From Actinomyces sp. (lineage in GTDB: Bacteria > Actinomycetota > Acidimicrobiia > Acidimicrobiales > Aldehydirespiratoraceae): a stretch of 6,409 nucleotides of DNA. Within the stretch, counting starts at the first letter, position 1. Each line of letters starts with the position of its first letter. The notes below the pieces were generated by a model. That model was not told the origin of the DNA, searched no databases, and saw nothing but the letters and a program-made list of their open reading frames with translations. The stretch spans positions 1 to 6,409 of the forward strand of contig RFFY01000462.1 in the NCBI GenBank assembly GCA_003697065.1. The letters run 5' to 3'. A program made the position numbers and the translations under genes. Below are positions 5,136-6,409 of this stretch, in pieces.

Positions 5136-6409
5136 ATGCACAGCCCGGTGATCCTCGCCTCCAACCGCGGACCCCTGTCCTTCCGGGAGGTCGACGGCGA
5201 GCTGGTCGCCCGCCGGGGCGCCGGCGGGCTCGTCTCGGGCCTCGCCCCCCTGGTGGCCGGGACGGACACCGTGTGGTTCGCCGCCGCCCTCTCCGAGGCC
5301 GACCGCCGGGCCGCCCGCGAGGGTCGCGACACGGGTGCCGGCCTGCGCGTGCGCCTCCTCGAGATCGACCCGACCGTGCAGCGCCTGGCCTACGACACCG
5401 TGTGCAACGCCACCTTGTGGTTCCTGCACCACGGCCTGCACGACCGCGCCCGACGCCCCGTCTTCGATCGCCACTGGCGTCGGGCCTGGGCCGCCTACCG
5501 GCGCTTCAACGAGGTCTTCGCCGACGCCATCGCCGGCGCCGCCCCCCGCGGCGCCACCGTCCTCGTCCAGGACTACCACCTGGCCCTGCTCGGTGGCCTG
5601 CTCGCCGACGAACGGCCCGACCTGACCTGTGTCCACTTCTCCCACACCCCCTTCATGACCGCCGATGCCGTGCGCCTGCTCCCCGACGGCGATGCCCACG
5701 AGCTCCTCTCGGGCCTGGGCCGCCACGCCGCCTGCGGCTTCCACTCCCCCCGCTGGGAGGCCGACTTCCTCGCCTGCTGCGACGCCGTGCTCGGCCACCG
5801 GCCCGCCACCTTCGTCGCCCCCCTCGCCCCCGATCCCGACGATCTGGCCGCCGTCGCCGAGGGCGACGCCTGTGCCGCCGCTCTCGCCGACATCGACGCC
5901 GATCTGGGCGGGCGGGCACTCGTCGTGCGGGTCGACCGCATCGAGTTGTCGAAGAACGTCCTGCGGGGCTTCCGAGCCGTCGACGCCGTGTGCGAGGACC
6001 GACCCGATCTGCGGGGACGGTTCGTGTTCTGGTCGATCGGCTACCCCAGCCGGGAGGGACTGCCCGAGTACCTGGCCTACCGCCAGGAGGTCGAGGCGCT
6101 CGCCGCTGCCGTCAACCGGCGCTGGGGTGACGGGGAATGGACACCCATCCGTCTCGACCTCGGCGACGACTTCCCCCGTTCGGTGGCCGCCCTGCGCCGC
6201 TACGACGTCCTCGTCGTCAACCCCATCCGCGACGGGCTGAACCTCGTCGCCCTCGAGGGCCCCCTGGTCAACGACAACGACGGTCTGGTCGTGTGCAGCC
6301 GTGAGGCCGGTGTGTGGGATCTCCTCGAGGGCGCGGCGATCGGGGTCAATCCCTACGACGTCGCCGCCCAGGCCGAGGCCATCGCCGCCGCCCTCGATGC
6401 CCCGCCGGC
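5136..6409 (+). CDS. otsA: Trehalose-6-phosphate synthase (GT20), 3' end outside window
   Basis: I translated 424 residues; E. coli OtsA has about 474, so perhaps 40-60 are missing. OtsA joins UDP- (or ADP-/GDP-) glucose and glucose-6-phosphate to trehalose-6-phosphate. All the active-site positions I can align to E. coli OtsA are kept: SNR (9-11) and GAGGL (28-32) at the nucleotide site, Trp47, the Tyr86/Trp95 pair in YDTVCNATLW (spaced as Tyr76/Trp85), Asp146 in QDYHL, His170 in SHTPF, Arg268 and Lys273 in VDRIELSKN, Arg306 in PSRE, and Asp366/Glu374 in RDGLNLVALEG. VNPYD is at 404-408. The surroundings are divergent: HHGLHD replaces FHYRLD, VAPLAPD replaces the usual PIGI(E/D), and ALEG replaces AKEY. 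A related GT20 enzyme such as glucosylglycerol-phosphate synthase is therefore possible. A trehalose-phosphatase (OtsB) may follow beyond the edge. Divergent promoter shared with glxK. Confidence 0.9.
   Translation, partial: MHSPVILASNRGPLSFREVDGELVARRGAGGLVSGLAPLVAGTDTVWFAAALSEADRRAAREGRDTGAGLRVRLLEIDPTVQRLAYDTVCNATLWFLHHGLHDRARRPVFDRHWRRAWAAYRRFNEVFADAIAGAAPRGATVLVQDYHLALLGGLLADERPDLTCVHFSHTPFMTADAVRLLPDGDAHELLSGLGRHAACGFHSPRWEADFLACCDAVLGHRPATFVAPLAPDPDDLAAVAEGDACAAALADIDADLGGRALVVRVDRIELSKNVLRGFRAVDAVCEDRPDLRGRFVFWSIGYPSREGLPEYLAYRQEVEALAAAVNRRWGDGEWTPIRLDLGDDFPRSVAALRRYDVLVVNPIRDGLNLVALEGPLVNDNDGLVVCSREAGVWDLLEGAAIGVNPYDVAAQAEAIAAALDAPP

Noticed and set aside
3864..5798. A 644-codon open frame on the minus strand overlapping glxK and antisense to otsA.
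   Set aside because: It is out of frame with glxK and gives Arg/Gly-rich low-complexity sequence; glxK and otsA motifs are in the other frames.
4541..6130. A 529-codon open frame on the plus strand, antisense to glxK and shifted against otsA.
   Set aside because: Its product is Arg/Pro/Gly-rich with no domain, whereas the overlapping frame from 5136 reads through as a full GT20 enzyme.

Overview
This window is a piece of a very GC-rich genome, about 70% G+C by eye and with strong G/C at third codon positions. It is most likely a chromosome segment of an actinobacterium. A stand-alone GroEL gene under a CIRCE operator, a CysO-type sulfur carrier and a mycobacterial-type GpgS all point that way. 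The deep-branching class Acidimicrobiia is my best guess, but it is an inference from gene style. No mobile element, CRISPR array, tRNA or rRNA was seen, and there is no gap above about 180 bases without a gene.

Layout. A nitrobindin-family gene runs off the left edge on the minus strand (1-283). A 13-bp perfect hairpin separates it from groL (381-2009, minus), which has a complete CIRCE operator, a plausible promoter and the only strong Shine-Dalgarno sequence in the window. Upstream on the same strand is the small sulfur carrier cysO (2139-2414). Divergent from it is gpgS, glucosyl-3-phosphoglycerate synthase (2510-3394, plus). Two small plus-strand genes follow: an unknown protein of 72 or 100 residues and an 85-residue membrane protein. 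The second runs tail to tail, with a 17-bp overlap, into a glycerate kinase gene on the minus strand (4043-5056). Divergent from the kinase is a GT20 trehalose-6-phosphate synthase gene, otsA, cut by the right edge (5136-6409).

How the genes may work together. GpgS makes glucosyl-3-phosphoglycerate, the precursor of glucosylglycerate and of methylglucose lipopolysaccharide. Glycerate kinase could return glycerate freed from such compounds to glycolysis, and OtsA makes the trehalose precursor. This looks like a loose neighbourhood for compatible solutes and storage sugars, but on both strands and not as one operon. CysO and nitrobindin relate to sulfur supply and to reactive nitrogen stress, and GroEL to protein folding.

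The most striking signal outside the genes is a repeated start architecture. Four genes (nitrobindin, cysO, the small membrane protein, otsA) have TAGNNT followed by 5-7 bases and then ATG, with no Shine-Dalgarno. This is what leaderless transcription from a -10 box would look like. I found no clearly undescribed system. The most interesting items are this start pattern, the shortened glycerate kinase, and the solute gene neighbourhood.
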